From: an uncultured Clostridiaceae bacterium
GTDB lineage: Bacteria > Bacillota > Clostridia > Lachnospirales > Lachnospiraceae
DNA length: 33,216 bases
NCBI GenBank assembly: GCA_947177415.1
Contig: CAMWUK010000036.1
Coordinates: 1 to 33,216, forward strand
Reading direction: 5' to 3'
Position 1 is the first letter of the stretch, and each line of letters starts with the position of its first letter. The notes beneath the pieces are model-generated. The model worked only from the letters and a program-made list of their open reading frames with translations, had not been told where the DNA came from and did not search any database. Positions 30,440 through 33,216 of the stretch are shown one piece after another. Both the position numbers and the translations under genes were made by a program.

Positions 30440-31252
30440 ATGGGGATTACAGATGTAGTATATAACCGGTATCAGCAGCCACAGACAGGGAAGTACCAAA
30501 ACAAAGGAGTTAAGAACCAGAGAACTGCCAATAAAGGTATGGCAGAGAGAAGGACACAGGAAAATAGGAAACCAGAATATTTCAAACAGAATAAGATAGA
30601 ACGGTTTGAGAGAACAAACAAGGTAGAAACTTATGATACATCTAAGTTAAGTAAAGAGGCACAAGACTATTTGTCACAGTTGAAGGAAAAATATAACATA
30701 GCAGATGTTATTGTAGCAGATTACCATACAGACGAGGAAGTCAGTGAATTAATGGCAGGTGCTTCCAAAGATTATGCTATTGTAATTACGCCTGATTTGT
30801 TAGAGAAGATGGCTGCCGAAGAAGATACCAGAACCAAGTATGAAGAGATCTTAGACATGGGACTTGGTAAAATGGATAATATTAAAGAAGAACTTGGAGA
30901 AGATGCGGATAAGGTTTCCCGTATTGGTATGACTATAGATAAAGAAGGCAAAGTAAAGTATTTTGCAGTCTTAGATGAACAAAGAGAGCAAGATGCAAAA
31001 CGTATGGAAGAGCAGAAAGAAACCCGTGCAAAGGAAAAGGCAGAGAAAAAGAAAACAGAAGAAAAAGAGAAGCTGAAAGATCAAAGGTATACCAAATCCA
31101 GAATGATAACTGCAGATTCTATAGAAGAACTCATTAAGAAAATCAAAGAACGTCAAATAGAAGAAAAAGAACAAGAAGAACAGAATATGTTCTTTGCAAA
31201 AACAGCACAAGAAGAAGCGAATAAAGGTGCAAAAGTGGATTTTTCTTTATAA
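30440..31252 (+). CDS. DUF6033-like protein
   Basis: A 270-residue cytoplasmic protein. ATG 30440 follows AAGGAGGTAAGGATT. The central part (LSKEAQDYLSQLKEKYNIAD, VIVADYHTDEEVSELMAGAS, YAIVITPDLLEKMAAEE) resembles the DUF6033 family seen in Lachnospiraceae. The N-terminal 60 residues are polar and probably disordered, and the end is a long charged Lys/Glu coiled coil (about 180-260). Function unknown. It is a single-gene unit ended by the terminator at 31346. Confidence 0.78.
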   Translation: MGITDVVYNRYQQPQTGKYQNKGVKNQRTANKGMAERRTQENRKPEYFKQNKIERFERTNKVETYDTSKLSKEAQDYLSQLKEKYNIADVIVADYHTDEEVSELMAGASKDYAIVITPDLLEKMAAEEDTRTKYEEILDMGLGKMDNIKEELGEDADKVSRIGMTIDKEGKVKYFAVLDEQREQDAKRMEEQKETRAKEKAEKKKTEEKEKLKDQRYTKSRMITADSIEELIKKIKERQIEEKEQEEQNMFFAKTAQEEANKGAKVDFSL

Positions 31253-31345
31253 GTAAACGGTCATGCCGTCTCTAACGATACTACAAAGAATCTGAGATTT
31301 TCAAAGGAGAATGAGCAGGATTTCGTTGGAGGTTACGTTGCAATG

Positions 31346-31377
31346 AAGGAAGAACTAAAAAAGAGTTCTTCCTTTTC
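31346..31377 (+). terminator. Rho-independent terminator
   Basis: AAGGAAGAACT (31346-31356) pairs with AGTTCTTCCTT (31364-31374), running into TTTT. It lies about 95 bp after the DUF6033-like gene. Confidence 0.8.
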
Positions 31378-31432
31378 TGGCTTGAAGGGATATTATGAAC
31401 AGTTATGGATTAAGAAATAGTATAGTTTGATA

Positions 31433-31791
31433 GGCATTTGCGAAACTCAATTTACTCATAGAGTTTTTGTGCAATATTCACATATCAACACAAGGCACGT
31501 TTTCACTGCTCTCAACCGTAACGGTACATAATTAAATGAAAGTGTCGGTTACTACACACTGCGTGTTTTCGTAACCGCCTGCTATGTATTCGCATTCCGA
31601 GCTAACGCTCTACATGCTCATACACATCAGGTTCTACGATAAACATAACTTGTTTTTTGTGCAAGCACAAGCCAAGTTATGTTTATCGATAACACTTTCA
31701 TAGTAAGTACCGACGGTCTCGAAAGCACCCAGCTTTGATATGTAAATCTGCACAAAATAATTTAAGTTAATGAGAGTTTCGCAATTACCTA
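31433..31791 (+). repeat. 359-bp palindromic element with long internal fold, bracketed by 12-bp direct repeats
   Basis: TATAGTTTGATA occurs at 31421-31432 and 31792-31803. Just inside, TAGGCATTTGCGAAACTC (31431-31448) is an inverted repeat of 31774-31791 (16 of 18). Further nested arms pair: TTGTGCA/TGCACAA, ACATATCAA/TTGATATGT, GAAAGTGT/ACACTTTC, GGTTAC/GTAACC, GAGC/GCTC and a perfect 15-bp GATAAACATAACTTG stem (31638-31652 with 31674-31688). There is no convincing coding frame. It is either a MITE or a large structured RNA carried by one. It ends 30 bp before the phosphofructokinase start. Confidence 0.75.
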
Positions 31792-31821
31792 TATAGTTTG
31801 ATAAGAAAGGGAGTTGGCAGA

Positions 31822-32904
31822 ATGAATATAAAAAGAGTAGCATTATTAACAAGTGGTGGGGATTGTCAGAGTTTGAATGCAACTATGCGTGGTGTTGCAA
31901 AGACGTTATATCATGCTAATCCAAAGATAGAGATACTAGGTATACTGGATGGTTACAAGGGGCTTATTTATGGTAATTACCGTAAAATGGAATCAAGAGA
32001 TTTCTCTGGAATTTTAACTTTAGGAGGAACCATTCTCGGAACCTCCCGGCAGCCTTTTAAAAAGATGCGTACACCTGATGAGAATGGATTGGACAAGGTA
32101 AAAGCAATGAAGGAGAATTATAAGAACTGGAAGCTGGATTGTCTTGTTATTCTAGGAGGAAATGGAACCCATAAGACAGCAAATCTGTTAAGAGAAGAGG
32201 GATGTAATGTGGTAACTCTTCCCAAAACCATTGACAATGACATTTGGGGAACAGACATAACCTTCGGATTTCAGAGTGCAGTAAATATTGCAACTAATGC
32301 AATTGATTGTATCCATACCACAGCAGCATCCCACAGCAGGGTATTTATTGTGGAGGTTATGGGGCATAAAGTAGGCTGGCTTACCTTATACGCAGGAATA
32401 TCAGGAGGAGCAGATATTATTTTGTTACCAGAAATTCCTTATGATATTGACGCAATTGTAAAAGCCCTAAAAAGAAGAGAAGAGGAAGGAAAGAATTTTT
32501 CTATTCTTGCAGTGGCAGAAGGTGCTATTTCTAAGGAAGATGCAAAGCTTAGCAAGTCGGAATTAAAGAAAAAATGGAAAGAATCTCCTTATCCTTCCAT
32601 TTCCTATCAGATTGGAAATGAAATTCAGGAGCGGATGGGAACAGAAGTAAGAATTACGGTTCCTGGACATACCCAGAGAGGTGGAGAACCTTGCCCTTAT
32701 GACAGAGTATTATCCAGCCGGTTGGGAGCTGCTGCCGGTCAGTTAATTTTAAAGGAGAAATTTGGCTATATGGTAGGAGTACAAAATAATGAAGTTGTTC
32801 CTATACCTCTGGAAGAGGTGGCAGGAAAATTAAAGATGGTGAATCCAGAAGATTCTATTATACAAGAAGCGAAGGCTCTTGGAATATCTTTTGGGGATAA
32901 GTAA
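31822..32904 (+). CDS. 6-phosphofructokinase, mixed ATP/PPi-type active site
   Basis: A 360-residue glycolytic kinase. ATG 31822 follows AAAGGGAGTTGGCAG. The nucleotide loop is LLTSGGDCQSLNA (9-20), the phosphoryl site is LGGNGT (111-116) and the catalytic loop is LPKTIDNDI (133-141). The Gly in GGNG is the ATP-type residue, whereas Lys135 in PKTIDND is the one typical of PPi-type and group III enzymes; E. coli PfkA has PGTIDND there. Asn stands where PfkA has Asp in GGDG. GHTQRGGEPCPYDR is the fructose-6-P site. The phosphoryl donor cannot be settled from sequence; ATP is slightly favoured. Its promoter region carries the 359-bp element. Confidence 0.92.
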   Translation: MNIKRVALLTSGGDCQSLNATMRGVAKTLYHANPKIEILGILDGYKGLIYGNYRKMESRDFSGILTLGGTILGTSRQPFKKMRTPDENGLDKVKAMKENYKNWKLDCLVILGGNGTHKTANLLREEGCNVVTLPKTIDNDIWGTDITFGFQSAVNIATNAIDCIHTTAASHSRVFIVEVMGHKVGWLTLYAGISGGADIILLPEIPYDIDAIVKALKRREEEGKNFSILAVAEGAISKEDAKLSKSELKKKWKESPYPSISYQIGNEIQERMGTEVRITVPGHTQRGGEPCPYDRVLSSRLGAAAGQLILKEKFGYMVGVQNNEVVPIPLEEVAGKLKMVNPEDSIIQEAKALGISFGDK

Positions 32905-32966
32905 GAATCAGGTGGTAATTAATCCTGCCTTGTAACATTTATAAAGTGATAATATAGATAGAAATG

Positions 32967-33010
32967 ACAAAAGTCTGTTGCGAAAAATGACAGACTTTTG
33001 TTATTTTTGT
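32967..33010 (+). terminator. Rho-independent terminator of the phosphofructokinase gene
   Basis: ACAAAAGTCTGT (32967-32978) pairs perfectly with ACAGACTTTTGT (32990-33001), followed by TATTTTTG. The rest of 33011-33160 is very AT-rich with no gene seen. Confidence 0.85.
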
Positions 33011-33160
33011 ATACAGAAAGAAATTAGAGAGAACCATATTTTATAAAAAAGCGTGGTAGCAATAATATATAAAACGATATATATGTTAAAAAACAAAAAA
33101 TATTTATAATAAAAGATAGCAGTATATTTTTATAATCTTATAAAAGTAAGTGAGAAAGAT

Positions 33161-33216
33161 GTTACTGTTCACTCACAAGCTTGACACTTGCTGTCAAGCT
33201 ATGTGCCAAGAATATA
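33161..33216 (+). repeat. Long structured MITE-like repeat, copy C2 (cut by window end)
   Basis: From GTTACTGTTCAC it follows copy C1 (14983 onward) nearly base for base, including hairpin AGCTTGACA/TGTCAAGCT, up to the end of the window. The right end lies outside. Confidence 0.85.

Overview
The window looks like a chromosomal segment of a low-to-moderate GC gut Firmicute, most likely family Lachnospiraceae. The grounds are the strong AGGAGG-type ribosome sites, a DUF6033-like protein, an EFR1-type ferredoxin, Flavodoxin_4 proteins, GLUG and Ig-like secreted proteins and many small structured repeats. I cannot name the genus from sequence alone.

Layout. 1-4400: tail of a 165-bp palindromic repeat, a small conserved protein, a Cys-nucleophile alpha/beta hydrolase, a divergent Rrf2 regulator/EFR1 ferredoxin pair sharing back-to-back promoters, a LysR regulator and a 5'-truncated hexapeptide acyltransferase. 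4750-8860: a membrane/envelope module with a response regulator, a sensor kinase, a six-helix membrane protein and two related small membrane proteins (the first and last of the group) sharing a GMC..MVW.GLMLPGI motif. 8864-9520: gene debris (frameshifted FMN reductase, flavodoxin scrap, tyrosine-recombinase C-terminus). 9648-14624: a redox operon behind a promoter with two TetR-type palindromes: flavin reductase, TetR, Fe-S/FMN reductase, aldo/keto reductase, flavodoxin, carboxymuconolactone decarboxylase-cupin fusion, flavodoxin lipoprotein. 15496-19012: two tandem exported proteins in which a flavodoxin is fused to an aldo/keto reductase, one a lipoprotein and the other carrying an Ig-like domain and a Pro/Thr linker. 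19250-33216: mostly housekeeping genes (rarA, rtcB, dCMP deaminase, exonuclease III, 6-phosphofructokinase) with a secreted HExxH/GLUG protein, an uncharacterised 510-residue protein and a DUF6033-like protein.

The most unusual feature is not a gene. Eleven copies of one inverted-repeat family (ends GTAAC.GTTCA or GTTAC.GTTCA) lie between genes. Six complete long copies (134-145 bp) fold into the same series of hairpins, with stem sequences that change together. Four short copies are only the 27-33 bp terminal hairpin. Most complete copies, long and short, are bracketed by 8-bp direct repeats, three of them perfect (GTATTATA, AATATAAG, AAAGAAAA). They therefore look like non-autonomous transposons (MITEs) with nested ends, possibly moved by an IS66-like transposase, since that family has GTAA ends and 8-bp duplications. 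Two further palindromic element types are present: a 165-bp type with CTAG ends and a 359-bp type bracketed by a 12-bp direct repeat just upstream of the phosphofructokinase gene.

Functionally, the centre of the window is a flavin/nicotinamide redox island. Cytosolic flavin reductase, FMN reductase, AKR and flavodoxin genes are co-transcribed under a TetR-type regulator, and exported flavodoxin and flavodoxin-AKR proteins follow. The substrate is not evident; quinone, aldehyde or electrophile stress is an inference.
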